A stretch of 64,000 nt of DNA from Luteimonas chenhongjianii (lineage in GTDB: Bacteria; Pseudomonadota; Gammaproteobacteria; Xanthomonadales; Xanthomonadaceae): positions 620,001 to 684,000 of the forward strand of contig NZ_CP023406.1 of assembly GCF_002327105.1 (NCBI RefSeq), written 5' to 3'. Below, piece by piece: positions 41,347 to 50,175 of this stretch (position 1 is the stretch's first letter; every line of letters begins with the position of its first letter). The notes below the pieces were generated by a model. It saw nothing but the letters and a program-made list of their open reading frames with translations, was not told where the DNA came from and did no database searches. The position numbers and the translations under genes were made by a program.

Positions 41347-42528
41347 GTGCGGCGCGTCGGGATCGTCGAGCGCGGCGACTGGCAGGCGCAGGCCGCCGAG
41401 TGCGGTTTCCGGTTCCATACCATCGATGGCGCGCGCTACTGGGACGAGCGCGCGTACTACGCGTTCACGATGGCGCAGATCGAACACGATCTCGAAGACC
41501 CCAGCGCCGAGTTGCATCGCATGGCGATGGCGCTGGTCGACGAGATCGTCGCCAGCGATGCGCTGATGCAGCGGCTGGCGATCCCGGCGCAATTCCGCGA
41601 CTGGATCGCCGAAAGCTGGCGCCGGCGCGAACCGCATCTCTACGGCCGGCTCGACCTGGCCTACGACGGCACCGGTCCGGCCAAGCTCTACGAGCTGAAC
41701 TACGACACGCCGACCTCGCTGTTCGAGGCCGCGTTCTTCCAGTGGCAGTGGCTCGAGGACCAGCGCGCCTCGGGGCGCCTTCCGCGTGAGGCCGACCAGT
41801 TCAACTCGATCCACGAGGCCCTGGTGGACCGGTTCGCCGAGCTTGCCGCGAGCCTGCCGCCGCCGCTGCTGTTCGCCGCCGTGCGCGACTCCGAAGAGGA
41901 CCAGGGCACGATCGCCTACCTGCGCGACTGCGCGGCGCAGGGCGGCCTGCACGGCGAGGCGATCGCGCTCGAGGACATCGGTCTCTCCGAGGATGGGCGC
42001 TTCACCGACCTCGACGACGTGGTGATCGGGTCGCTGTTCAAGCTCTATCCGCTCGAGGACCTGTTCCACGACGACTTCGGCCGCGCGCTGCCCAAATCCG
42101 GCCTGCGCCTGATCGAGCCGCCGTGGAAGGCGCTGCTCAGCAACAAGGGCCTGCTGCCGCTGCTGTGGGAGCGGCATCGCGGCCATCCCAACCTGCTGGC
42201 CGCCGAATTCGACGACGGCGGCGACCTGCCTGCCGGTTGGGTGCGCAAGCCGCTGCATTCGCGCGAAGGCGCCAACATCGAACTGCACCTGGCCGATGGC
42301 CAGCGCCTGCGCAGCGACGGCCCCTACACCGGTCCGTGCATCCGCCAGGCCGCGCATCCGCTGCCGTCGTTCGACGGGAATTTCCCGATGGTCGGCAGCT
42401 GGATCGTCGGCGACACCGCCTGCGGCATCGGCGTGCGCGAGGACGACTCGCCGATCACCCGCGACAGCGCCCGCTTCCTGCCGCATGCGATCGTCGAGGA
42501 CGAGGCGCAGGTGGTGTTCGCGGCCTGA
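41347..42528 (+). CDS. Glutathionylspermidine synthase-like ATP-grasp protein (YgiC family)
   Basis: A 393-residue protein of the GSP_synth family. It opens RRVGIVERGDWQAQAAECGFRFHTIDGARYWDE, with the core YELNYDTPTSLFEA, nucleotide-binding lysines in NKGLLPLLWE and WVRKPLHSREGANI, and metal-binding residues near DGNFPMVGSWIVGD. The amidase half of bifunctional Gss is absent. Such proteins ligate peptide-like substrates to amines using ATP; the natural substrate of YgiC-type proteins is not established to my knowledge. Starts with GTG at 41347, one base after the DUF1190 stop, so the two are coupled. Confidence 0.88.
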   Translation: MRRVGIVERGDWQAQAAECGFRFHTIDGARYWDERAYYAFTMAQIEHDLEDPSAELHRMAMALVDEIVASDALMQRLAIPAQFRDWIAESWRRREPHLYGRLDLAYDGTGPAKLYELNYDTPTSLFEAAFFQWQWLEDQRASGRLPREADQFNSIHEALVDRFAELAASLPPPLLFAAVRDSEEDQGTIAYLRDCAAQGGLHGEAIALEDIGLSEDGRFTDLDDVVIGSLFKLYPLEDLFHDDFGRALPKSGLRLIEPPWKALLSNKGLLPLLWERHRGHPNLLAAEFDDGGDLPAGWVRKPLHSREGANIELHLADGQRLRSDGPYTGPCIRQAAHPLPSFDGNFPMVGSWIVGDTACGIGVREDDSPITRDSARFLPHAIVEDEAQVVFAA

Positions 42529-42775
42529 GCACGTTCTCGCGCTGGCCATGGGCGCCGGCCTCGGCGGCGCGGGCCCATGTCCGCGTGCGCGCGACGGGGA
42601 AACACGAAGTGCCGTCGACTCCGGATGTTGCCCCGCCGGGTACCGGACGCGTGGCAGGAAACGCAGAACCCGAACGGTGTCCGCAGCCCGGATTCCCGCG
42701 CCGCCCGAAGCCGGAATCCCGCGCCCCGCGCGACCGCAGCCGGTACATCGCCCCCACTCCTGCGATCATGTGCGC

Positions 42776-44167
42776 ATGACCACGCCTCTTCCGTTCTCCA
42801 CGCTCGACCTGTCGCCCGCCCTGTTGCAGGGCGTCGATGCCCTCGGTTACACCGCCATGACGCCGATCCAGGCCGAGGCGCTGCCGCCGATCCTCGAGGG
42901 CCGCGACGTGGTCGCCCAGGCGCCCACCGGCAGCGGCAAGACCGCCGCCTTCGGCATCGGCCTGCTGCGCAACATCGACACGGGCCTGATCGAAACCCAG
43001 GCGCTGGTGCTGTGCCCGACCCGTGAGCTGGCCGACCAGGTCGGCAAGCAGCTGCGCAAACTGGCCACCGGCATCCCCAATCTGAAGATCTCGATGCTCT
43101 GCGGCGGGATTCCGCTCGCGCCGCAGCTGGCGTCGCTGACCCACCCGCCGCACGTCGTCGTCGGCACGCCGGGCCGCATCCAGGAGCTGGCCAAGAAGAA
43201 GGCCCTGCACCTGCGCCACGTGCGCACCCTGGTGCTCGACGAGGCGGACCGCATGCTCGACATGGGCTTCGAGGAATCGATCCGCGACATCGTCAAGCGG
43301 GTGCCGCCGACGCGGCAGGGCCTGCTGTTCTCGGCGACGTTTCCGGAGGAGATCCGCAGCCTCGGCACCGCGATGCTGCGCGAGCCCGTGCAGATCGGTG
43401 TCGCCGGCGATGCGCCGGCGCCGACCATCGAGCAGATCTTCCACGAGGTCGAACCCGCGCGCCGCGCGCCGCTGCTGGCTGCATTGCTGCTGCGGCACCG
43501 GCCCGAATCGGCCGTGGTGTTCTGCAACACGCGCGCCGACGTGGACGAGGTCGCAGGTTCGCTGAACCACTACGGCTTCGATGCGCTCGCCCTGCACGGC
43601 GACATGGAGCAGCGCGACCGCGACGAGGTGCTGGTGCGCTTCTCCAACCGCAGCGGCAACGTGCTCGTGGCCAGCGATGTCGCCGCGCGCGGACTCGATG
43701 TCGAGGACCTTGCCGCGGTGGTGAATTTCGAACTGCCGCACGACGCCGACACCTACGTGCACCGCATCGGCCGCACCGGCCGCGCCGGGCGCAAGGGGCT
43801 GGCGCTGAATCTGGTCACGCCGCGCGAGATGCCGCGTACCGCCTTGATCGAGGCGCACTTCGGCGCACCCGCGCGCTGGGAAAAGCTGCTGCCGCTGAGC
43901 GGCCGGGCCAACGACGTGCCGGTCGCGCCGATGGTGACCCTGCGCATCGATGCCGGTCGCAGCGACAAGCTCAGGCCCGGCGACATTGTCGGTGCGCTGA
44001 CCGGCGAGGCAGGACTGCACAAGGACGCGATCGGCAAGATCGACGTCTTCGCCACGCGCAGCTATGTCGCCATCGCCCGCGGCAAGGCCCAGCAGGCGGT
44101 CTCGCATCTTCGCGAAGGCAAGATCAAGGGCCGCCGGTTCCGCGTCCAGCTGCTCAAGACCAGCTGA
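42776..44167 (+). CDS. dbpA: ATP-dependent RNA helicase DbpA
   Basis: DEAD-box helicase for 50S ribosome assembly. The 463-residue protein has the Q-motif region (MTPIQAEALP), Walker A APTGSGKT, PTRELA, the DEAD box (VLDEADRM), SAT and HRIGRTGRAGR. The C-terminal RNA-binding domain (about 390-463) has the DbpA-specific LRPGDIVGALTGEAGL and IGKIDVFATRSYVAI segments that recognise 23S rRNA hairpin 92. Start ATG 42776 (MTTPLPFSTLDLSP). Confidence 0.94.
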   Translation: MTTPLPFSTLDLSPALLQGVDALGYTAMTPIQAEALPPILEGRDVVAQAPTGSGKTAAFGIGLLRNIDTGLIETQALVLCPTRELADQVGKQLRKLATGIPNLKISMLCGGIPLAPQLASLTHPPHVVVGTPGRIQELAKKKALHLRHVRTLVLDEADRMLDMGFEESIRDIVKRVPPTRQGLLFSATFPEEIRSLGTAMLREPVQIGVAGDAPAPTIEQIFHEVEPARRAPLLAALLLRHRPESAVVFCNTRADVDEVAGSLNHYGFDALALHGDMEQRDRDEVLVRFSNRSGNVLVASDVAARGLDVEDLAAVVNFELPHDADTYVHRIGRTGRAGRKGLALNLVTPREMPRTALIEAHFGAPARWEKLLPLSGRANDVPVAPMVTLRIDAGRSDKLRPGDIVGALTGEAGLHKDAIGKIDVFATRSYVAIARGKAQQAVSHLREGKIKGRRFRVQLLKTS

Positions 44168-44198
44168 CCTCACCCGCCCTGCGCCAGACTGTCCGGTC

Positions 44199-45419
44199 AT
44201 GCGTCTGCTGATCATCACCTATGGCACCGAGGGCGATGCGCGCCCGCTCGCCGCGCTCGGCAGCGCGCTGATGCGTGCGGGGCACTCGGTCCATCTGCTT
44301 GGCGATGCCGACACGCTCGATACCGCCACCACGCTCGGCGTGCCGGCGACCGGCCTGGCCGGCGACATCCGCGGCACGCTCTCGCGCATGGGCGCGATGC
44401 GGCAGATCGAACGCGCGCTGATCCGCATCGTCGAGGCGCGCACGCCCGAATGGATGCAACAGGCCATGGCGCTCGCCGAGGGCTGCGATGCGGTGATCGT
44501 GTCCGGCCTCACCGCCTTCGTCGGCCTGTCGGTCGCCGAGGCGCGGGGCGTGCCGGCAATCGGCGCGATGATGATCCCGATCAGCCCGACGGCCGCGTTC
44601 GCATCGCCGCTGGTGCCGCTGCGGGTGCCGCGTGCGCTGAACCGCCTGTCCCACGACTTCGTCAACGGCATGGTCTGGCGCACCTTCCGCGCGACCACCA
44701 ACCGTGGCCGCGCGGCGATCGGCCTGCCGGCGCGCAGAACGCTGCCGATGGCCCACCCGGTGCTCTACGGCATTTCCCCGGCGCTGCTGCCCAACGTCGA
44801 CGACTGGCCGGCCGATGCGGTCGCCTGCGGCCAATGGGTGCCCCCCTCTCAGGACTGGACGCCGCCGGCGGCGCTGCAGGCGCTGCTCGGCGCCGGCCCG
44901 CCACCGGTCTACATCGGCTTCGGCAGCATGAGCGGCTTCGATGCGGCGCGCGTGCGCGAGGCGGTGGTCGCGGCGGTCGGGGACCGGCGCACCCTGTTCA
45001 ATCCCGGCTGGAGCGGGATCGACACCACCGGCCTGCCGCCCAACATCCACGTCATCGGCAGCGCGCCGCACGACTGGCTGCTGCCGCGCTGCGCGCTGGC
45101 GATCCATCATGGCGGCTCGGGCACCACCCATTCCGCGTGCCGGGCCGGGATTCCGTCGGTGATCCTGCCGTTCGCCGGCGACCAGCCGTTCTGGGCGCGG
45201 CGCCTGCGCGCGCTGGGCATCGCCGACCGCGTGCTGTCGGGACGGCGCCCATCGGCGCGCCGGCTCGCCGCCGCGATCGCCTTCGCCGAGCGTGCGGAGA
45301 CGCGCGCGCACGCCGCGGCGCTCGGTGCGCGGATGCAGGACGAGGACGGTTGCGCCGCCGCAGTCGCATGGCTCGAGCGGCGTGTCGCGCCGGGCGGCGC
45401 CGGAGCCCCCGCCGGCTGA
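44199..45419 (+). CDS. UDP-glucosyltransferase-like glycosyltransferase (GT1 / sterol glucosyltransferase type)
   Basis: The 406-residue GT-B enzyme begins MRLLIITYGTEGDARPLAALG with the donor-independent N-domain. The C-domain carries YIGFGSMSG, then PHDWLLPRCALAIHHGGSGTTHSACRAGIPSVILPFAGDQPFWA, the UDP-sugar signature region of GT1 enzymes (HHGGSGTT). Homologues glucosylate sterols, macrolides or flavonoids. The acceptor here is unknown. It follows dbpA by 31 bases and may be read through from it. Confidence 0.87.
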   Translation: MRLLIITYGTEGDARPLAALGSALMRAGHSVHLLGDADTLDTATTLGVPATGLAGDIRGTLSRMGAMRQIERALIRIVEARTPEWMQQAMALAEGCDAVIVSGLTAFVGLSVAEARGVPAIGAMMIPISPTAAFASPLVPLRVPRALNRLSHDFVNGMVWRTFRATTNRGRAAIGLPARRTLPMAHPVLYGISPALLPNVDDWPADAVACGQWVPPSQDWTPPAALQALLGAGPPPVYIGFGSMSGFDAARVREAVVAAVGDRRTLFNPGWSGIDTTGLPPNIHVIGSAPHDWLLPRCALAIHHGGSGTTHSACRAGIPSVILPFAGDQPFWARRLRALGIADRVLSGRRPSARRLAAAIAFAERAETRAHAAALGARMQDEDGCAAAVAWLERRVAPGGAGAPAG

Positions 45420-45550
45420 GGCGCGGCCCAAGGACGCCGCAGCCGGGTGCGCCGGCGGCGCGCCGGCCGCATGGTCCCGCACTCGGCCAGCGTTGCGCGC
45501 GGTCCTGCCGGCCGGCAGGTTGGCCAACGCGCATCGGACGTCGGCCTGCC

Positions 45551-45840
45551 TCAGCCGACCTTGCGGAAGCGGCGCACGTGTTCTATCAACGCACGCAGTT
45601 TCGGCGGCTGGTTGCGCCGGTCGGGGAAGTACAGGAAGAACCCTGGAAACGGCGGCAGGAACCTGTCGAGCAGCGTGACCAGCTCGCCGCGCGCCAGATA
45701 GGGCGCGAACGTCTCCTCGATGCCGATGGTGATGCCACCACCGGCCAGAGCGGTGCGCACCATCAGCAGCATGTCGTTGGTCGTGACCTGCGGCTGCACG
45801 GCCACGTCGAAGTCGCGGCCGCCCTCGCGGTCGAAGCTCA
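45551..45840 (-). pseudogene. LysR-family regulator, C-terminal fragment
   Basis: About 95 codons encode the end of a LysR effector domain (VAVQPQVTTNDMLLMVR, ALAGGGITIGIEETFAPYLARGEL and FFLYFPDRRNQPPKLRALIEHVRR). The DNA-binding helix-turn-helix and the first half of the effector domain are missing. The fragment joins directly to the 3' end of the barstar-like gene at about 45838-45842. The frame upstream of the join reads nonsense through the barstar gene. A deletion or insertion therefore removed the 5' part of a regulator gene. Confidence 0.82.
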
Positions 45841-46230
45841 GCGCGGCACCAGGGCGATGTTGGGATGCGCGGCAATGACGGTCAGCACGATGTCGAAGAA
45901 GGTGGGGCCGGTGCCCGCGTCGAGCGCCGCGAGTTCGCGCTCGATTCGCGCGCTGTCGTAACGCGTGGGCATTGCGAGCTTGGCCTGCAGCCAGGTGCGT
46001 GTGGCGGGGATGCCGAGTGCGGCACGACTGCGCTCGAATTCCGTCCACACCAGGGTCGCCCGCGCCTCGCCATCGAGTGCGCCGTAGACGCCGTGGAGCA
46101 GGTCGTCGAAGGCATCGAGGCTGTGGGCCAGAGCCCAGTCTTCATCGGCCATGAAGACCCGGTTGACCTCGTCGAAGAACGAGGTGATGTCGTGGATACG
46201 ACTGCCGTCGAGGGTGAGGATGTTCGGCAT
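45838..46230 (-). CDS. Barstar-family ribonuclease inhibitor-like protein
   Basis: The 130-residue protein has a barstar-like N-domain (LDGSRIHDITSFFDEVNRVFMADEDWALAHSLDAFDDLLHGVYG, read in parts), with the characteristic helix followed by a conserved LDAFDDLL(H/R)GGYG-like segment. About 60 residues then extend beyond a typical barstar. No barnase/RNase toxin gene lies next to it. Barstar domains neutralise secreted or polymorphic-toxin RNases, so an orphan immunity gene is plausible. Its last codons abut the LysR fragment, so the original 3' end may have been altered. Start ATG 46230 (MPNILTLDGSR). Confidence 0.75.
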   Translation of the reverse strand: MPNILTLDGSRIHDITSFFDEVNRVFMADEDWALAHSLDAFDDLLHGVYGALDGEARATLVWTEFERSRAALGIPATRTWLQAKLAMPTRYDSARIERELAALDAGTGPTFFDIVLTVIAAHPNIALVPR

Positions 46231-46491
46231 CGGTCGTTGCACTCGGGAAATGGCGCAGCGCGCATCATCGGGAGCGCGCGGGAACGTTGCGTCAACGCTA
46301 TCCGAACGCCGGTGCGCCCGCCAAGGACCTGACGCAATTGGTCCGTGTGCGCCGGCGGCTGATGCGATGCGCCGTGCCCGATATTCGGGAGCCGCTGCGG
46401 TGGGCCGGTACGACACGGCCCACGGTCCTTTCATTCGACCTTTGCGAACGCCCACCCACACTCGCCGCTCCCTTGTTCCGGAGCACTACCC

Positions 46492-46938
46492 ATGGGCCTG
46501 TTTTCCAAGATCTCCGACCGCATCTTCGGTCGCAAACCCGCCGCCAAGCCCACCGCCACGCCGGGGGGCGCGGTCGCCAGGCCGGCCGCGGTGATCTTCA
46601 CCGGCAGCAAGAACGACCCCAAGGTGTCGCCACCGTCGCGCAATCCGGCCCCGGCGCCTGCGGCGGCAGCCCCGGCCGAGCCGGTGGACGTCGAAGCGGT
46701 CCTGACCGAGATGGCGGCCAAGAAGGGCGGCCCCAGCGACTGGCGGCATTCCATCGTCGACCTGCTCAAGCTGCTCGACCTCGATTCCAGCCTCGAGGCC
46801 CGCAAGGAGCTGGCCACGGAACTCGGCGTCAATGCCGGTGCGGCCGGCAGCGCCGAGCAGAACATCGCCCTGCACCGGGCGGTCATGCGCAAGCTTGCCG
46901 AGAACGGCGGCAAGGTGCCCGACGCACTGAAGGACTGA
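46492..46938 (+). CDS. DUF3597 domain protein
   Basis: A 148-residue protein starting MGLFSKISDRIFGRKP, with an Ala/Pro linker and a C-terminal DUF3597 domain (about 65-148; VDVEAVLTEMAAKKGGPSDWRHSIVDLLKLLDLDSS, ending EQNIALHRAVMRKLAENGGKVP, quoted in part). The domain is LysM-linked in some proteins and of unknown function. The N-terminal MGLFSKI sequence is also seen in homologues. Monocistronic. Confidence 0.85.
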   Translation: MGLFSKISDRIFGRKPAAKPTATPGGAVARPAAVIFTGSKNDPKVSPPSRNPAPAPAAAAPAEPVDVEAVLTEMAAKKGGPSDWRHSIVDLLKLLDLDSSLEARKELATELGVNAGAAGSAEQNIALHRAVMRKLAENGGKVPDALKD

Positions 46939-47178
46939 ACGCCAGCGCCGCTGCCCGGCGCCGGGCCGTCGGCGCCCGGCCGCCCGGTCCGCGGACACGC
47001 CGGCGCAACAGCCGTGCTGGCGTGTTCCCGATACATCACAGCTCGGGCGAAGGCCGATCCTCGCGACAGGCGCACCCGGTCGCGCCCGGCTTGCCCGGAC
47101 GCGCGTTACGATGCCGCTCCCACGTCGCAGCCGTAGATCCCTGATGAAGGTCCGCATCTCCGGCGAATCGCTGGCCGC

Positions 47179-48075
47179 ATGAGCAAGGCGTCGCGTCACG
47201 CGGGGGGCCAGGCCACGTCCCGGATCGACCGTCTGCAGCCCTGGATCGCCGCGTTGGCGAGCGCATTGCTGCACTTGTGGTTCGCCTACCTGCTGCTGAC
47301 TTCGCAGCCGATCGTGATGACCACGCCGCAGGGCGCGTCCGCCGGCAGCCGCATGGTCGTCGACTTCGTCGGCATCACGCCTTCCCAGCCGGTGGTCGCA
47401 CCCGTTGCCCGCCCCGCGCCCGCGACACCTCCAGCGCAGTCGGCCCCGGCGGCCTCGCGCGTGCGGACCACGCGCGTCGAGCAGGCCGAAGCCCCGGTGC
47501 CGCCGGAAGCACCCGATCCCGCCGACGCCCTGACCGAGGTCCGCCCGCCGCAGCCTGCGCAGCAGCCAAGCGACGTGCCGCCCGTGCCCGTGCAGTCTCC
47601 GGCCGACGCCGGCCAGGGCGCTGCGCAGACGGCGGCCAGTCCTCCATCCCAGCAGCGCCGCCAGCATGTGTGGGGGCAGCCGCCCGGCATGCTTCCGGAA
47701 GAAACGGCGCCGGTGAACTCGGGGCTCTCCCGCAGCCCCAGCGTCGGCCGCGGCCGTGGCCGCGATGCGTCTTCCGACCTGCCCAGCCTGGAGGTCGGGG
47801 GCTATCAGGTGATCTACGACACCACCAGCGAGACCCGCCTGCGCGAATGGCGCGACCAGGGCGTCAGCGAACTGTTCATCCCCTTGCCGGGCACGCGCCG
47901 GCTCATGGTGTGCCCGCTGGAGACGGCGCTGCGCCGCGAGTCCAGCGACTGCCGGATGGTCGACCCGGAGGATCCGCAGATGCGCGGTATCGGCGATGCT
48001 CGCGAGGTGATCGGCTTCCATCGCGTGTACCGGCAGGGCGAAGTGGTCTGGCGCGGCCCGGGGCCGTACCGCTGA
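47179..48075 (+). CDS. Membrane-anchored proline-rich protein (TonB-like architecture), unknown function
   Basis: The 298-residue protein has a short cytoplasmic N-terminus and one membrane helix at about 22-42 (WIAALASALLHLWFAYLLLT). A long Pro/Ala/Gln-rich periplasmic linker follows (about 70-195). A compact C-terminal domain (about 210-298; LEVGGYQVIYDTTSETRLREWRDQG, LFIPLPGTRRLMVCPLE) has two Cys (MVCPLETAL, SSDCRMVD) that could form a disulfide. The layout is like TonB or other envelope-spanning proteins, but the C-domain is not a TonB fold that I recognise. No exbB/exbD nearby. Confidence 0.6.
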   Translation: MSKASRHAGGQATSRIDRLQPWIAALASALLHLWFAYLLLTSQPIVMTTPQGASAGSRMVVDFVGITPSQPVVAPVARPAPATPPAQSAPAASRVRTTRVEQAEAPVPPEAPDPADALTEVRPPQPAQQPSDVPPVPVQSPADAGQGAAQTAASPPSQQRRQHVWGQPPGMLPEETAPVNSGLSRSPSVGRGRGRDASSDLPSLEVGGYQVIYDTTSETRLREWRDQGVSELFIPLPGTRRLMVCPLETALRRESSDCRMVDPEDPQMRGIGDAREVIGFHRVYRQGEVVWRGPGPYR

Positions 48076-48326
48076 GGGCAGCGCGCCCCGCACGGCAGAC
48101 CGCGCACTACGCGAGCCTCCTTACGGTGGGGCGTCACGGCCGGTTACCGCACGGCCGGCCCGGGCGGAGAGCGGATCCGCCGATGTCGAATCCTGTGCCG
48201 TCGGGCGGGCAGGGTCGCCCGCATCCCCTTCGCCTGGGGGGCGCACGGGCTAGGGTCGCCCCGAGTGTTGCGCCGCGCGCGGGTTGGTTAACGTCGGCCC
48301 AGACTTCCTGCCCCCTGGATCCCGTC

Positions 48327-50066
48327 ATGGTGATCACCGTCGCCGATACCGCGCGTCTGTCCGCCCTTCCGCAGCAGTCCGCGCCGCCACCGCCGCCGGT
48401 AACGACGGATTACCGCGCCGGCGTCCACGATCTCAGCGACAGCATCCGCGGCACCGCGCCCGACAGTCGCGACCAGCTCTTCGCGATGATGGCCAACGGC
48501 GCCTACGCGCCCGAGAGCCCGCAATACGCTCAGGCGCTCGCCGACGCAGGCTGGACCGCCCTCGAACCGCACGCCGACGGCGTGAGCCTGACGGACCAGC
48601 ACGGCAACCGGATCCCGATCGATCCCGGGCTGCTGAGCGACGACCGCTCCGGTTTCCATGCCGAGATCTACCAGCACCAGGACGGCGGCTACGTGGTCGC
48701 CTATCGCGGCTCGGAACTCGGCAGCGAGCCCAGCCAGCTCATGGACTGGGTGAACAACGGCCAGCAGGGCCTGGGCATGGATGCCTCCCAGTACAGCAGC
48801 GCCATCGAACTCGCCAAGCGCGCCGAGCACGTCTTCGGCGATGGCAATGTCGCCCTGACCGGACACTCGCTCGGGGGCGGCCTCGCCTCGGCGGCCTCGC
48901 TGGCCACCGGCGCCTCCGCTGTCACCTTCAACAGCTCGGGCCTGAGCAACAACACGCTCGAAAGCCTGGGCTTCAATCCGAATGCGGCGCGCGAAAGCGT
49001 GGCCGAAAGCGGCCAGGTGCGTCGCTACGCGGTCAATGGCGATCCGCTCACCGGCGCCCAGGAAGACGTCCCGGCGCTGCCGATCGTCGGCTCGCCGCCC
49101 ACTGCGGTCGGCCACGCGCTGCGCATCGATCCCCCTGCCGGCACCAGCTTCGGCGGCCTGCACGGCGGCGGCGGTCCGGATGCGGTCTATGTCGAAGCCT
49201 TCGACCATGCCAGCCCCACCGATCCCGCGCTCGGCCCGAGCATCGGCGACACCCTCGGCGCGGGCGTGAACCGCGGCATCGACACCGCCGGCGACACCCT
49301 CGCCACCGGCATGGAGTCGCTCGGTGATCTGATGCGCAACGGCCCTGGCGCGACGCCGCGGAGCTGGGTGGTGGGCAGTCTGCTCAATGGCGCCAGCAGC
49401 GTGGTCAACGCTGGCACCGACGCCCTCGGAGACGTGGTCGGCGCGACCACCGCGTTCGGCACCGACACCCTGGTGGCGGGCGTGACCGCAGTCGGCGACC
49501 TGCAGTTCAACGCGCTCGCGTCGGGCATCCGCGAGGTGGTCGATCTGGGCGGGGACCTGGCGGGCACGGCCTCCGAACTGGGAACCGGGTTCGGTGAGTT
49601 CATCGCCGGCGTGGCAGAAGGCAAGGGCATCGCGGCGAGCTACGGCCTGCTGGGCGATGTGGCCGACGCCAGCATCGGCACCGTCGGCGACGTGCTCGAC
49701 GGCGCGGTCAGCCTGGCCGGCGAGACCGCGCAGAACACCGCGAATGCGACCGGTGGCTTCGTGCGCGACCTCGGCCGGATCACCGGGCTGCAGACGCCGG
49801 CCAATGCGGTTGCCGGCTTCGTCGAGGGCACCGGCGACGTGGTCGGCAACGTGGCCGACGGCATCGCCAGCGCGGTCGACATCGCGACCGACAAGCTCGG
49901 CGATGGTGTCGAAGCGGTGGCCGACCTGGCCGGCAACGTGGCCCAGGGCGTCAACGACTTCACCGCCGACGTGGCCCAGGGCGTTGCCAACGGCGCGCGC
50001 GATCTCGGACGCGGCATCGCCAACGGTGCAGGCCGCGCGCTCGACGCCCTGAACCCGTTCAACTGA
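48327..50066 (+). CDS. Lipase-like alpha/beta hydrolase with long repetitive helical C-terminus (candidate secreted effector)
   Basis: The 579-residue protein has a class 3 lipase/DUF2974-type domain at about 40-300. It contains the oxyanion stretch VVAYRGSE and the nucleophile elbow GHSLGGGLA (Ser181). A likely catalytic His or Asp lies in the segment up to GGGGPDAVYVEAFDHA. From about 310 to the end the sequence is a run of degenerate 11- to 33-residue amphipathic units (for example VADLAGNVAQGVNDFTADV), resembling apolipoprotein-like or late-embryogenesis-type helices. There is no Sec signal. It sits 109 bases before an ankyrin lipoprotein gene. A frame open upstream to 47277 overlaps the previous gene and is not used. 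Confidence 0.75.
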   Translation: MVITVADTARLSALPQQSAPPPPPVTTDYRAGVHDLSDSIRGTAPDSRDQLFAMMANGAYAPESPQYAQALADAGWTALEPHADGVSLTDQHGNRIPIDPGLLSDDRSGFHAEIYQHQDGGYVVAYRGSELGSEPSQLMDWVNNGQQGLGMDASQYSSAIELAKRAEHVFGDGNVALTGHSLGGGLASAASLATGASAVTFNSSGLSNNTLESLGFNPNAARESVAESGQVRRYAVNGDPLTGAQEDVPALPIVGSPPTAVGHALRIDPPAGTSFGGLHGGGGPDAVYVEAFDHASPTDPALGPSIGDTLGAGVNRGIDTAGDTLATGMESLGDLMRNGPGATPRSWVVGSLLNGASSVVNAGTDALGDVVGATTAFGTDTLVAGVTAVGDLQFNALASGIREVVDLGGDLAGTASELGTGFGEFIAGVAEGKGIAASYGLLGDVADASIGTVGDVLDGAVSLAGETAQNTANATGGFVRDLGRITGLQTPANAVAGFVEGTGDVVGNVADGIASAVDIATDKLGDGVEAVADLAGNVAQGVNDFTADVAQGVANGARDLGRGIANGAGRALDALNPFN

Positions 50067-50175
50067 TCCCGGGAATGCTTGGCTCACGAGGGACGCCCTG
50101 CGCCGCCGCCCGCCTACCGGCTGGGCGGCACGCGCCTGCGCGCGTCTTGACGCCGGCTGCGGCATGCTGCGCGCC

